Assembly: GCA_947499955.1 (NCBI GenBank)
Contig: CANMQI010000005.1
Coordinates: 62,001-126,000, forward strand
Source: an uncultured Granulosicoccus sp.
Lineage (GTDB): Bacteria > Pseudomonadota > Gammaproteobacteria > Granulosicoccales > Granulosicoccaceae
Length of the DNA: 64,000 bases
Direction of reading: 5' to 3'
The notes beneath the pieces are model-generated. The model did no database searches. It was not told where the DNA came from and saw only the letters and a list, made by a program, of their open reading frames with translations. This document shows, piece by piece, positions 53,548-62,651 of this stretch; positions within the stretch are counted from its first letter, which is position 1; each line of letters starts with the position of its first letter. The position numbers and the translations under genes were made by a program.

Positions 53548-54912
53548 TTACTCGGTAACGGCCTCACCCTTTTTCAACATCTCGAAGTGCATCCCCATGG
53601 CTGTTCTGGCCTCGAAGCCCTTCCAGTAGGTGTGTGCTTCGGTAAAACTGCCGTCATCTGCCGTTGCGTAGACACCCTCGTTGGAATCCGGAATGAGATC
53701 GAGATAGGATTGCTTGTCCGTATCGCCTTTCAGGTACAGGTCAAGCCACGCGGTTGAGAAATGCTGGGCGACATTGTTCAGCCTGACGGTATCCCAGACA
53801 GGATCGGCATAGGTACTGAAGGGAAATCTACCAAGATTCTCGCTGTAGACATAGCTTTCTGCCGGTGCCAGGTAAGGCGCGCCCGAGTTGTGATTGACAT
53901 TTTCGAAGGTCATCAATGCCCGGTCCACATTGACACTCTCTTCCCAGATCGATCTGATTCCCCCTTCGTACAGTGAGACGTCATCTTCGTCACCTGCAAA
54001 GAACAACATGGGAATACGCACCCCCTTGAGTGTCTCTGCATCAAAAAAACCAACGTTTCGCCCCCAGGGAGCGAAGGCAATGGCAGTCTTTATGCGAGGG
54101 TCGAACATTGCATTGTGACTGTCGCTACCACTTCGTACCACATCCAGCGTGCCAAAGGGCGGGCTGTACGCAAAGTCCACTGATGCCGCCGTAACGCCAC
54201 CACCGGCGGTAATTACCGCCCCATAACCGCCCATCGAATACCCGATAACGGCGCTGTTATCCGTGTCAATCAATCCGTACAGGAAACTGGAAGGATCCGC
54301 ATTCAATCTTGTCATTTCGTCAAGCACGAACAACTGATCGATTGAACGATTACGCAAGGTAGAGCCGAAAGCATCCTGCGTGCGGTAGGTGGAATCGGTG
54401 TGATCGATGGAAACCACTACATAGCCTTTGGAGGCAATATTGTCAGCCAGGTGTGACAGCAGGAAACGATTGCCGGGATAGCCGTGCGAAATGATCACCA
54501 GCGGAAACGGACCATCATTGACGATGGGGCTCGCCCACAGGGTGGCCTGTCCTTCCAGGGCTATCTGGTGTGCGGGGTCACGAAGAAAAACGCGCAGGGT
54601 CTTGCTGCCTGTGGCGCCCGGAAATGAGGGATACCACATCTGCACCTCAAGCTCTCGATCGTAGAGCGGCAGAGTCTCGGGCGCCTCGCCACCGGCATCC
54701 AGTGCCAACACATTCACCTGATCCGGGTTGACCAGCGTCAGCGGGCGAGTACCGATTTCATAGGAACCATACGCAGCCAGATCCGGCGCATTGGGCCGTT
54801 GCGTATCAATTCTGTTCTCGGCAGCCACCGAGAACGATAACGTGGCCGCCAACAGCAGCAGCTTTCTGCCAATGCGGATGGAATGGATTCGAGTGGACTC
54901 GGCAACCGACAT
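53548..54912 (-). CDS. Secreted alpha/beta hydrolase (PAF-acetylhydrolase/dienelactone hydrolase-like)
   Basis: Predicted 454 residues. The N terminus holds a basic region and hydrophobic segment (GRKLLLLAATLSFSVAAEN) acting as a signal peptide. Fold landmarks are ISHGYPGNRFLLSHLADN (oxyanion region) and the nucleophile elbow IGYSMGGYGAV with serine near residue 223; VSIDHTDSTY follows strand 4. A late histidine is seen in FENVNHNSGAP. These features fit the family with PAF acetylhydrolase and predicted dienelactone hydrolases. The natural substrate is unknown; a lipid or polyester is possible. Confidence 0.88.
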   Translation of the reverse strand: MSVAESTRIHSIRIGRKLLLLAATLSFSVAAENRIDTQRPNAPDLAAYGSYEIGTRPLTLVNPDQVNVLALDAGGEAPETLPLYDRELEVQMWYPSFPGATGSKTLRVFLRDPAHQIALEGQATLWASPIVNDGPFPLVIISHGYPGNRFLLSHLADNIASKGYVVVSIDHTDSTYRTQDAFGSTLRNRSIDQLFVLDEMTRLNADPSSFLYGLIDTDNSAVIGYSMGGYGAVITAGGGVTAASVDFAYSPPFGTLDVVRSGSDSHNAMFDPRIKTAIAFAPWGRNVGFFDAETLKGVRIPMLFFAGDEDDVSLYEGGIRSIWEESVNVDRALMTFENVNHNSGAPYLAPAESYVYSENLGRFPFSTYADPVWDTVRLNNVAQHFSTAWLDLYLKGDTDKQSYLDLIPDSNEGVYATADDGSFTEAHTYWKGFEARTAMGMHFEMLKKGEAVTE

Positions 54913-55156
54913 GCGTCATATCTCCTGTGAACAATTTCACACTATTGCATAGCGATAAACAGCTTGCAAGGATTGCTGCGCACCCTCCGCTTTCTGTCGA
55001 TTGCGGGCGGTATCCAACACGTTCGGCGGACGACACTGAGCCGCCAGATCAACTCCATCGGCAAGACAGGCGCCATGGCCGATCCGTATGGAAAGTCGCT
55101 AATAAAGCAAGCATGGCCCAAACCGAACCGTGATAGATGCAGGAGCCACCACAGCC

Positions 55157-55936
55157 TCAATGCGTCAAGGCATAGATCAGATAATTGATGCCCACACGGT
55201 AGGCATAGGATGTCATGGCCACCGGGTATCCGGCATCGTCGGCATGTTCCCAGGCATCGCCCGTATCCATATTGAAATTGATGGCCACAATCAGGCGGTC
55301 CTGCTCATCGTATATGCCGCGCCAGCGCGGCGGGCCGTAAGGCATTCGTACTTCTATGCCATCTCCTGAAGAATACAGGTGCCGACGCCCGGGTATCTGG
55401 GTGCGTTGACTCAGCGAATAGTGAATGTTCAGCAGCACCTCGCCGTCGAGATCCACGATCGGGCGTCCCGGCAAGGCCTCCTGTATGGCTGCCGTGAACA
55501 CCTGCCAGTCATTCGGCCCGTGAAAATCATCCACCACCAGAAAGCCACCGCGGCGCAAGTACTCGCCCAGACGGGTGGTTTCGCGTGATGACAGCTGCCA
55601 GCGACCCGGCTGCTGCGCGAACAGCCAGGGGTGTTCGAACAGGGCATCGTCCAGCAGCGATACATGCACACTGTCTGGCGCCACATCCATGGCCGTGTAG
55701 CGAGCCACACCGGCAAGAAAATGGGTTTCCGCCTCCGGCCAGTCGATTCTCCACCAGGCTCGTCCGGGGCCCCAGCCGGAGTGTGAAGCATGCTCATAGA
55801 CCAGCCTGGCCATATGCACTTCGTGGGTAGGGGTGCCGGGGCGGTTATCGGAAAACGAGGGCCCATCCTGGGCCAGCGCTCGCCCACTTGCCGTGGCGAG
55901 CGCCAGCATCACGAGCCAGAAGCCCGGGACGTTCAA
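55157..55936 (-). CDS. DUF4159-domain protein, exported
   Basis: Predicted 259 residues. An N-terminal signal peptide (MNVPGFWLVMLALATASGRA) is followed by a single domain recognisable as DUF4159 from MARLVYEHASHSGWGP, EYLRRGGFLVVDDFHGPNDW and INFNMDTGDAWEH. Its biochemical role is not known. DUF4159 proteins usually occur with MoxR ATPase and vWA genes; here the partner is an M48 peptidase whose stop it overlaps by four bases, suggesting co-expression. Confidence 0.85.
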   Translation of the reverse strand: MNVPGFWLVMLALATASGRALAQDGPSFSDNRPGTPTHEVHMARLVYEHASHSGWGPGRAWWRIDWPEAETHFLAGVARYTAMDVAPDSVHVSLLDDALFEHPWLFAQQPGRWQLSSRETTRLGEYLRRGGFLVVDDFHGPNDWQVFTAAIQEALPGRPIVDLDGEVLLNIHYSLSQRTQIPGRRHLYSSGDGIEVRMPYGPPRWRGIYDEQDRLIVAINFNMDTGDAWEHADDAGYPVAMTSYAYRVGINYLIYALTH

Positions 55937-57525
55937 CGCTGAATCTGCGCATCCAGAATCTGTACCAGCATGCGCTCCGACTGAGGCCGTGTCAGACGAC
56001 GACCGGTATCCACCACACGGCTCTGGCCGGCGGGAATGGCCTGGCGCACCGTCAGCACCTGCTGCGGTGTCCCCTTCCCGGCACTCAGACCCAGACGCAC
56101 CCCTGAGATGTTGCGTGATGTCTGGTTGATGAGTTCGATGGCGAAGGTGCCACGACTGGTCAGCCCCTGTCGCACCAGGAGACGAGTCGCTTGTGTCTCG
56201 GGTGGGTCCAGTTTCATCAGGGCAGCGCGGGCGGTGTCGCCGTCAGCGCCGCGCGCCTGCGCTGCCATCGCGTAATAGCGTTTGGCCACCGCGTCATTGC
56301 CAGCACGTTCGGCGTACTGGCCCAGACTCAGCTGCGCCGCCGATGTCGGCAGCAACTTCACGCTATTGGCATAGTCGGCCTGAGCTGCCCGATCATTCTT
56401 CTGCAGTTCGTTGATCCGGCCGCGCTGCAGATAGTAGTAATAGAACTCGTCATTCAGGGAGATGGCCTTGTCAAAGGATCGCTTGGCGCTGGACAGGTTT
56501 TTCTGCGACAGGGCGATATCACCGGCCAGGGAATGAAAATGCGCTTCACGCGGCTCCAGTCGAATGGCCGCCTGCAGCAGCTTCGAGGCACTGCGCACAT
56601 CCTTCTTCTGGAACGCCTGCTGCGCCTTGTCGAAAGTCTCGTAGGCCTCGCGCGAGCGCATCAGCGGCGCCATGGCAACCTGATATTCGCGTTCTTTCAG
56701 ATCCCCCCCCTGACCGAGAGTGCGGGCCGTTGCCATATTCTGCCTCACCCGTTTCTCGGAAGGCGGATGACTGGCAAACAGTCGCGAGAACGCATCGGTA
56801 GGCTGCCCTTCCGAGAGCTTGACGAAGGTGCGTTGCAGCTCCACGGCACCCTGCGGGTCATAGCCTGCCCTGTCCATGTAAGTCATGCCAAAGCGGTCCG
56901 CTTCCAGTTCGGCTCCCTGCCCGTACTGGCTGGTGATGAGTTGCGCACCGACGCTGGACAGCACCTGCGCCTGTTGACCATAGCCTTGACGATCGGCCAG
57001 GACGGTGGCCGTGAGCACACCCAATTGCAGACCGATGCCGCGTGTCTGGCCCTTCGCACCGTGCTTGGCCGCTGCGTGCACGATCTCGTGGCCCAGCACT
57101 GCAGCCAGTTCCGATTCGTTTCTCAGCTGCACCAGCAGCCCGCGGTTGATGCTGATCTTGCCACCGGGCAAGGCCCAGGCGTTGGCCGAGGAGTCGTTGA
57201 TGACATGGAATTCATAGGGCAGCTGGCGATCACTCTGCGCCGCCAGTCGCTGACCCACGGATTGCACATAGGCTTCAACCCCGGGATCCACGACATAATC
57301 ACCGCCCTGCGCCTGACGCAGTGGCAGATACTGCTGCGCACCAATCTGCAGTTCCCAGTCTTCGGAGACCAGCAGAAAATCCTTCTTACCGGTCACCGGG
57401 TTCTGCACACAGGCACTGAGCAACAGGACGCTCAACAGGCAGAACAGGCCCGGCAGTCGCGAGCAACACGCAGCGGCCAGAGGTGCGGTCACGGGTTTCA
57501 GCCAATGCCTTGTCAAGTGAGTCAT
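55933..57525 (-). CDS. M48-family metalloprotease lipoprotein with TPR repeats (BepA-like)
   Basis: Predicted 530 residues. A long lipoprotein signal ends at lipobox LLSAC near residue 39. The zinc protease domain has the HExxH motif in VLGHEIVHAAAKHGAKGQ near 145 and a downstream ELEADRFGMTYMDRAGYDP segment carrying the third zinc ligand. TPR-like helices follow from about residue 295 (KLLQAAIRLEPREAHFHSLA, RSFDKAISLNDEFYYYYLQRG). BepA-type proteins act in the periplasm on outer-membrane protein assembly. It is first in an operon with the DUF4159 gene. Confidence 0.92.
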   Translation of the reverse strand: MTHLTRHWLKPVTAPLAAACCSRLPGLFCLLSVLLLSACVQNPVTGKKDFLLVSEDWELQIGAQQYLPLRQAQGGDYVVDPGVEAYVQSVGQRLAAQSDRQLPYEFHVINDSSANAWALPGGKISINRGLLVQLRNESELAAVLGHEIVHAAAKHGAKGQTRGIGLQLGVLTATVLADRQGYGQQAQVLSSVGAQLITSQYGQGAELEADRFGMTYMDRAGYDPQGAVELQRTFVKLSEGQPTDAFSRLFASHPPSEKRVRQNMATARTLGQGGDLKEREYQVAMAPLMRSREAYETFDKAQQAFQKKDVRSASKLLQAAIRLEPREAHFHSLAGDIALSQKNLSSAKRSFDKAISLNDEFYYYYLQRGRINELQKNDRAAQADYANSVKLLPTSAAQLSLGQYAERAGNDAVAKRYYAMAAQARGADGDTARAALMKLDPPETQATRLLVRQGLTSRGTFAIELINQTSRNISGVRLGLSAGKGTPQQVLTVRQAIPAGQSRVVDTGRRLTRPQSERMLVQILDAQIQR

Positions 57526-57600
57526 ATCCCCAATGCTCCCTGTTGTACGAATGCCGGACGATAAGCCGTCGCGGACCCACTGCCGCGACGGCGACGAGCG

Positions 57601-58122
57601 TCAGTGCTGATGACCACCGGCACCGTGGGCATGCCCATGAGCACGCTCTTCGGCAGTGGCGTCCCGCACCGACACGATTTCCACATCGAAGGTCAGATCG
57701 ACGCCTGCCAGAGGGTGATTCATGTCCAGATCGATATTGAACTTGCCCACCTTGGTAATGGTGGCAGGCGTGGGACCCTGTTCACCCCGTAACGTGATTA
57801 TCTGCCCGGGACGGAACGTCTGCTGCTTGCCACCGTCTATCTTCTTTCTGGACAAGCGCTGTTTACGCTCGGGGTAGCGTCTGCCGTAGGCCTTTTCATG
57901 TGGGATGGTAACGGAGAAATCATCACCCGCCACCTTGCCGACAAAGGCATCCTGCAGCGACAACAGCACGCCTCGTTCACCGAACAGACACAGGACCGGG
58001 TTACCGGCCTTGGAGGACTCCAGCTTTTGCGCCTTGCCATCGTACAGATCATAATGAAAAGCCACCACCGTTCCCGGGCCGGCTGTTGCTGCGGCTTGCG
58101 CGGGGGCCTGATCGTCAGACAT
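57601..58122 (-). CDS. FKBP-type peptidyl-prolyl cis-trans isomerase, SlyD-like
   Basis: Predicted 173 residues. Residues 18-160 form an FKBP domain with the inserted IF flap (VGKVAGDDFSVTIPHEKAYG, LDMNHPLAGVDLTFDVEIVSV), typical of SlyD. The C terminus HGHAHGAGGHQH can bind metal, as in SlyD metallochaperones, though shorter. SlyD assists protein folding and nickel delivery to hydrogenase; no hydrogenase is in the window. It has an extra Ala-rich N terminus of about 15 residues. It is divergent from the DUF6279-type lipoprotein gene. Confidence 0.93.
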   Translation of the reverse strand: MSDDQAPAQAAATAGPGTVVAFHYDLYDGKAQKLESSKAGNPVLCLFGERGVLLSLQDAFVGKVAGDDFSVTIPHEKAYGRRYPERKQRLSRKKIDGGKQQTFRPGQIITLRGEQGPTPATITKVGKFNIDLDMNHPLAGVDLTFDVEIVSVRDATAEERAHGHAHGAGGHQH

Positions 58123-58214
58123 GCTTGTTTCTCCGTTATCGCGACAGGTTTGTATACCTGTTCGGGTATTGTCCGGGGGATACTCCCCGGTGGTCGTTGT
58201 AAACTGATTGCCTC

Positions 58215-59198
58215 ATGATAACCACTACACAAGGGCAACGGGAAACACGGCGGCATTCTGGCCACTGGCGCAAGGTTTCCGTAGTGCTGGGCCTGAGCTT
58301 GCTGCTCTCGGCCTGCACCAACAGCAAGATGATCATCAGCCCGCTCTACAACCGGCTGGATGATCGCATTCGCTCGGAATACAACAAGCTGGGCGATTTC
58401 AATGACGAGCAGACGGCCGCTTTTGAACAGGCTCTGGGTACCTTTCATGTCTGGCATCGTCAGTCCGAGCTCCCCCGCTATGCAGACCTGCTCGGCCAGA
58501 TAGCCGACACCATTGCCGAACCGGGTGCCACCACGGCCGCCGATGTGAAATCCTGGATGCAGCGTGCCGAAGCCCACTCGCTGGAAGCCCGGCAATGCTA
58601 TCCCGCCAATTTCCTGGCCGGTACCGTGCGCACTCTGAGTGACGAGCAGCTCACACGCATCGAACGCCGCTTCAGGAACGAACGCACCAAGAACCGTAAG
58701 CGCTACGACTCACGTACGCCTGAAGAGCGGGTGGAATTCCGGCTGGAGCGACTGGAGAAATGGCTGGGACGCATTCAGCTTGACCTGACCGCCACGCAGC
58801 GTCGCGCCCTGCAAACCAGCCTCAGTCAGCAGATCAGCCTGCGCAAGCAGTATTACGCCCTGTCCGATCAGTGGAACCGGCGCCTGTTCGATCTGGCGCG
58901 CCAGCAGGAAACCGCTGACTATGAAGCCAGATTGCAGAACCATCTGGATTCGCTGTGGTCGCTGCTGGAGAGCAACTACCCGCAGCAATGGCAGGCCAAT
59001 CGTGAGCTGTGGCAACGCACCGTGCTGGACGTGGTCAACAGCCTGAGCAAGGAACAACGTCGTCAGGCCAGTCAATGGCTGGCGACCATGGGTCGCACCC
59101 TGCAGGCGGTGTCGAAGGACAAACCCTCCTTCAAGGTGGGCAGGGATCCGGCGGTGGGATGTCTGGTGGCGCAGTCCGGAATGGGTGCGGGTGAGTAG
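58215..59198 (+). CDS. DUF6279-type lipoprotein
   Basis: Predicted 327 residues. A lipoprotein signal with LLSAC near residue 34 is followed by SKMIISPLYNRLDDRI, the opening of the DUF6279 family common in gammaproteobacteria. The remainder is almost all alpha-helical and rich in Arg, Glu and Gln, so a coiled or helical-bundle periplasmic protein is likely. The function is unknown. It stands alone, divergent from the SlyD-like gene and convergent with the MFS transporter, whose stop lies 25 bases away. Confidence 0.85.
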   Translation: MITTTQGQRETRRHSGHWRKVSVVLGLSLLLSACTNSKMIISPLYNRLDDRIRSEYNKLGDFNDEQTAAFEQALGTFHVWHRQSELPRYADLLGQIADTIAEPGATTAADVKSWMQRAEAHSLEARQCYPANFLAGTVRTLSDEQLTRIERRFRNERTKNRKRYDSRTPEERVEFRLERLEKWLGRIQLDLTATQRRALQTSLSQQISLRKQYYALSDQWNRRLFDLARQQETADYEARLQNHLDSLWSLLESNYPQQWQANRELWQRTVLDVVNSLSKEQRRQASQWLATMGRTLQAVSKDKPSFKVGRDPAVGCLVAQSGMGAGE

Positions 59199-59223
59199 AA
59201 AGGTACCGCTCTGCGACCGCAAT

Positions 59224-60402
59224 CTATGTCCGCCCGACCCTCAGATTCCCGGCCAGCAAGGCGCTCAACAAGGCCAGTGCCGCCAGTAGCAGGAAGGCCA
59301 CTCTGAGCCCGGTCAGTTCGGCCAGAAACCCGATGACCGGAGGTCCGAGCAACATGCCCCCGTAGGCCAGTGTGGCAACACCGGCAATGGCAGGTCCTGC
59401 CGGTGTGTCAGGGTCATTGGCAGCACGGGAGAAGACCAGCGGCATCACGATGGCGTAGCCCGCCCCCATCAGAGCAAATCCGCACAGGCTCCACACCGGA
59501 GTGGCCGCAATGACCGCCATGGCAACCCCTGTCATGGCGCAGGCGGCACTGGCTCTCACCGTCACCACCGGCCCCAGCCAGGCAACAATCCTGTCACCCA
59601 GCAATCGCAGAATGACCATCATCGTGCTGAAACAGGCGTAGCCCAGCGCGGCTGTATCCAGATGACTTCCGGCAACGCGTACCAGATAGATGGCACTCCA
59701 GTCCGCCATGGCACCTTCACCCAGTGAAATGCCGAAGGCCACCATACCCACGAAGAACAAGGCACCTCTGGGAAATGACAGAAACACCGATGAGGCCGCC
59801 TTCTCCCCTGCCGGCTGCTTGCCCGTCCCGGGAATGGCCGACAGCAACAATGCGACAGCCAGCAGCGCCATCGACAGCAGCAGAAAGTGGGCAGACACCC
59901 CCAGACCGAGTCGCACCGCGGCAAATCCACTGGCAGCACCCAGCCCGGCCCCCAGACTGAACATGGCGTGGAATCCAGACATCGCCGATACCTTGAGCTC
60001 ACGTTCGACTTCGCCGGCCCAGGCATTCATGGCCACATCCATGGACCCGTGGGCTGCGCCGAACAGGATGATGGCCAGAACCAGCACTGGCAGCGTGGGC
60101 GCCACGGCAATACCGACCAGGGTCATGGCATAGAACACGGCAATGGTGCGTGTCACGAAGGCTGCGCCATGACGTTCACACAGCCCACCTGCCACCGGAA
60201 ACGACAGGATGGCACCGAAAGCCAGTGCCAGCAGCACGAACCCCAGGGTGCCGGCATCCAGAGAGAAGCGCTCGGCCACGGTAGGAATTCGTGAGGCCCA
60301 TGCGCCGAACAGCGCGCCATTGAGCAGAAACATGGCGGTGACGGCTTGCCAGGGGCGCTGAATCGGCAATGGGCCTGTCAGGGGAATGGGGCTGTCAGAC
60401 AT
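59224..60402 (-). CDS. MFS transporter (YbjJ-like)
   Basis: Predicted 392 residues with twelve hydrophobic segments and the loop between halves near residue 195. The N terminus FLLNGALFGAWASRIPTVAERF and the segment LFGAAHGSMDVAMNAWAGEVER are features of the YbjJ-like branch of the major facilitator superfamily. The loop after helix 2 (GLCERHGAAFVTR) corresponds to motif A in degenerate form. The substrate is unknown. It is monocistronic, with an upstream region of about 350 bases. Confidence 0.9.
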   Translation of the reverse strand: MSDSPIPLTGPLPIQRPWQAVTAMFLLNGALFGAWASRIPTVAERFSLDAGTLGFVLLALAFGAILSFPVAGGLCERHGAAFVTRTIAVFYAMTLVGIAVAPTLPVLVLAIILFGAAHGSMDVAMNAWAGEVERELKVSAMSGFHAMFSLGAGLGAASGFAAVRLGLGVSAHFLLLSMALLAVALLLSAIPGTGKQPAGEKAASSVFLSFPRGALFFVGMVAFGISLGEGAMADWSAIYLVRVAGSHLDTAALGYACFSTMMVILRLLGDRIVAWLGPVVTVRASAACAMTGVAMAVIAATPVWSLCGFALMGAGYAIVMPLVFSRAANDPDTPAGPAIAGVATLAYGGMLLGPPVIGFLAELTGLRVAFLLLAALALLSALLAGNLRVGRT

Positions 60403-60754
60403 GAATGGATTCCAATTAGTCGAGTGACAATTTTTTCGAAGGTGTCCGCCTGATCATCCATCACGCCAGTCACGACAGCTTTCGATAGCAGTGAACCCGA
60501 GACCTGGCCATGCAGATTCCATGGACCAGGAAATAGCGGTGCACAAGCTGCATTGTCAGGGTAGAACGGATCCGAACTGAGCGAAGCGTCTCTTATACCG
60601 TGCCAGCTGGGAAATTGAACAGTCTGGGCAAAATAATAAATCGCCTCATGATTTTTTTATTGCTAACCTAGCTTCCGGTCTACGAAAAGACCACGAAACG
60701 CAGCGGATAAATGGTTTTATCTGCGTCCAATGCAACAGTTAATGGAATATTCAA
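60403..60754. other. Divergent upstream region of the MFS and PDSQ-lipoprotein genes
   Basis: 352 bases without a gene, turning AT-rich after 60600. GGAA lies seven bases before the lipoprotein ATG. No specific operator is recognised. Confidence 0.45.
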
Positions 60755-62587
60755 ATGTCACGCGTGTCAGTCAGATCAGCGATCGCCGTACTTTCCTGTA
60801 TTTTATTTCTGGCTGCATGCACAGATCCTGATTCACAACCTGATTCACAACCTGATTCGCAACCTGATTCGCAACCTGATTCGCAACCTGATTCGCAACC
60901 TGATTCACAGCCTGATTCACAGCCTGATTCACAGCCTGATTCACAACCTGATTCACAACCTGATTCACAACCTGATTCGCAACCTGATTCACAGCCTGAT
61001 TCACAACCTGATTCGCAGGATGACCCAGCCGATGTTGTGCCTGATCCATCAGGCCGTTTGACGCCATCTCGTTTCGTACCGCCCTCATCCACCGCTTCTC
61101 GGGTTTCGCTGCGTCAATCAAAAATGGCTTATACCTGTTCACCTTTCATGGCGGTACTGGGTAGAAACGATTTTGGCATTACCAACATCAACAATCATTT
61201 TGGTCGATATAGAAATGGCGGTGGCGCATCTGGAGAAGTGTGGTTTGTCGACAATCAAGCCAAGAAAACCGAATTACTACCTCGATTCGCTTCGGTCATG
61301 ACGCGCACCGATTTTGGTGAAGAGAATTTCCTGATCGAATGCAAGCACACTATCTACGGCTCCTTGCACGCATTCATTCCCGCCATTGGCGCAGTCGGAG
61401 ATGGGCCCCTGGAGGACGTTCATACTCCACCCTGGGCGAGCCTTGGGTTTGGAGGAGCTTTTGCACGCAAGCAAGGCTCCATCTATGTATCCGTTCATAG
61501 CGAACTGATCTATCAGGTGTACCTGAAGCTGGCAGAGCAAAAGGTAGCTGAGTCTGGTCAGGTAGAAGATTCTGATGTACCGATACTGACTACACGCGCT
61601 CGCGATCTGGTGAATTCACTACCGGGTTTATCAGCAGAGTTTCTGACCGACTCCGAATACCTGCTCACCCCGGGCGGTGTCAGCAGCGGTTTGAGCGATA
61701 TCGCAGAGGGCTACGTTGCCATGGCACCGATAATGGAGCAAGCAAGGTTCATAACAGAGGCCGTCCCGGGATTGGAAAATGATGTCAGCCTGCTGGTGAA
61801 TGATATTGCTGAAGGCCTGTTGGGTCGTGAACTGTCACGAAATCTATCGACCCTCGTCGGCGTCAGCTATTTTTCCGAGGACATGACGTCGCTGGTGAAC
61901 GATCCTGGCTTTGACAACGGTTTATCCAACTGGACTGAGTGGAGAAACACCGAGCAGACAAACGAAGCATTATCCAGTGTCAGCGTCTTCTACGATGACA
62001 ATGAAAATACCGTTTTCATGGAGCTGGAAAGCAACTCGAAGAAAGATCAGACGTCCTACCAGCATGGCATTGAGCAGATAGTGCCCATCAGTCAATCACA
62101 GGCTGGTGATACGTTTCTTGTCGCCCGGTACAGCGAACTATCCGGTCTACTTGAGGAGGGTGAGTTCCTGCGCGGAGGTGAAGACTCAGGTGCCGCCATA
62201 ATTGCGATTGAATATTTGAATGATGCGGCAGAAAAAATTGGTGGAACCTATTTTGCCAACACCTCGCAGGGTTTGTTTACCGACTCGGGATTTTACAATG
62301 CTCCCGTTTCTCTCTCTGCTGGCGACAACGAATTTGTTTATCAAGCACCAGCAGCAGGGAATAATGCGTTGGTTGTCAATATTGGCAGCGAGGCACAACG
62401 TGCAATTGGCAGCCGTGCGGACGAACTGGCTTATGTGCGACTGGCCGTTGTTGTTGCTGACTACATTGGATCCAAATACTTGAGGCACTTTCTGACTGGA
62501 ATCATTCTGTCCGGGACGCCAGAGTGCAATGCATGCAAGGCGAAGATTCGCGTTCATTCACTGGATCTGGTGACAGATAGCGACTGA
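60755..62587 (+). CDS. Lipoprotein with sixteen PDSQ repeats and an unknown C-terminal domain
   Basis: Predicted 610 residues. The signal and lipobox (LFLAAC) end near residue 22. Residues about 25-88 are sixteen perfect Pro-Asp-Ser-Gln units, an acidic, extended spacer that probably lifts the rest from the membrane. The remaining ~520 residues contain no catalytic motif I recognise; LVNDPGFDNGLSNWTEWRN near residue 380 resembles the start of a carbohydrate-binding-like beta-sandwich. The C terminus has a cysteine pair (PECNACKAK). It is likely surface or periplasmic. Long frames on the other strand across the repeat are artefacts of the 12-base period. Confidence 0.82.
   Translation: MSRVSVRSAIAVLSCILFLAACTDPDSQPDSQPDSQPDSQPDSQPDSQPDSQPDSQPDSQPDSQPDSQPDSQPDSQPDSQPDSQPDSQDDPADVVPDPSGRLTPSRFVPPSSTASRVSLRQSKMAYTCSPFMAVLGRNDFGITNINNHFGRYRNGGGASGEVWFVDNQAKKTELLPRFASVMTRTDFGEENFLIECKHTIYGSLHAFIPAIGAVGDGPLEDVHTPPWASLGFGGAFARKQGSIYVSVHSELIYQVYLKLAEQKVAESGQVEDSDVPILTTRARDLVNSLPGLSAEFLTDSEYLLTPGGVSSGLSDIAEGYVAMAPIMEQARFITEAVPGLENDVSLLVNDIAEGLLGRELSRNLSTLVGVSYFSEDMTSLVNDPGFDNGLSNWTEWRNTEQTNEALSSVSVFYDDNENTVFMELESNSKKDQTSYQHGIEQIVPISQSQAGDTFLVARYSELSGLLEEGEFLRGGEDSGAAIIAIEYLNDAAEKIGGTYFANTSQGLFTDSGFYNAPVSLSAGDNEFVYQAPAAGNNALVVNIGSEAQRAIGSRADELAYVRLAVVVADYIGSKYLRHFLTGIILSGTPECNACKAKIRVHSLDLVTDSD
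60827..61018 (+). repeat. Sixteen 12-bp tandem repeats encoding PDSQ
   Basis: Unit CCTGATTC(A/G)CA(A/G), 192 bases. All variation is at synonymous third positions (TCA/TCG and CAA/CAG), so the peptide PDSQ is strictly kept while the DNA has drifted. This pattern points to selection on the peptide. Confidence 0.97.
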
Positions 62588-62615
62588 TCGGGAATGAAGG
62601 GGCGATGCAAAGGCA

Positions 62616-62643
62616 CTCCGGCGGGAGGTCTCACCTGCCGGAG
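62616..62643. terminator. Hairpin between convergent lipoprotein and dus genes
   Basis: CTCCGG...AGGT, loop CTC, ACCT...CCGGAG, with a small internal mismatch loop. It lies 28 bases past the lipoprotein stop and just past the dus stop on the other strand. No T-run follows, so efficiency is uncertain. Confidence 0.5.
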
Positions 62644-62651
62644 CGACAGTG

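Noticed and set aside
60711-61142. Long frames on both strands across the PDSQ repeat (for example Cys-Glu-Ser-Gly and Asn-Gln-Val-Val type repeats)
   Set aside because: A 12-base period without stop codons opens all frames; only the lipoprotein frame has a signal peptide, a ribosome binding site and synonymous third-base drift.
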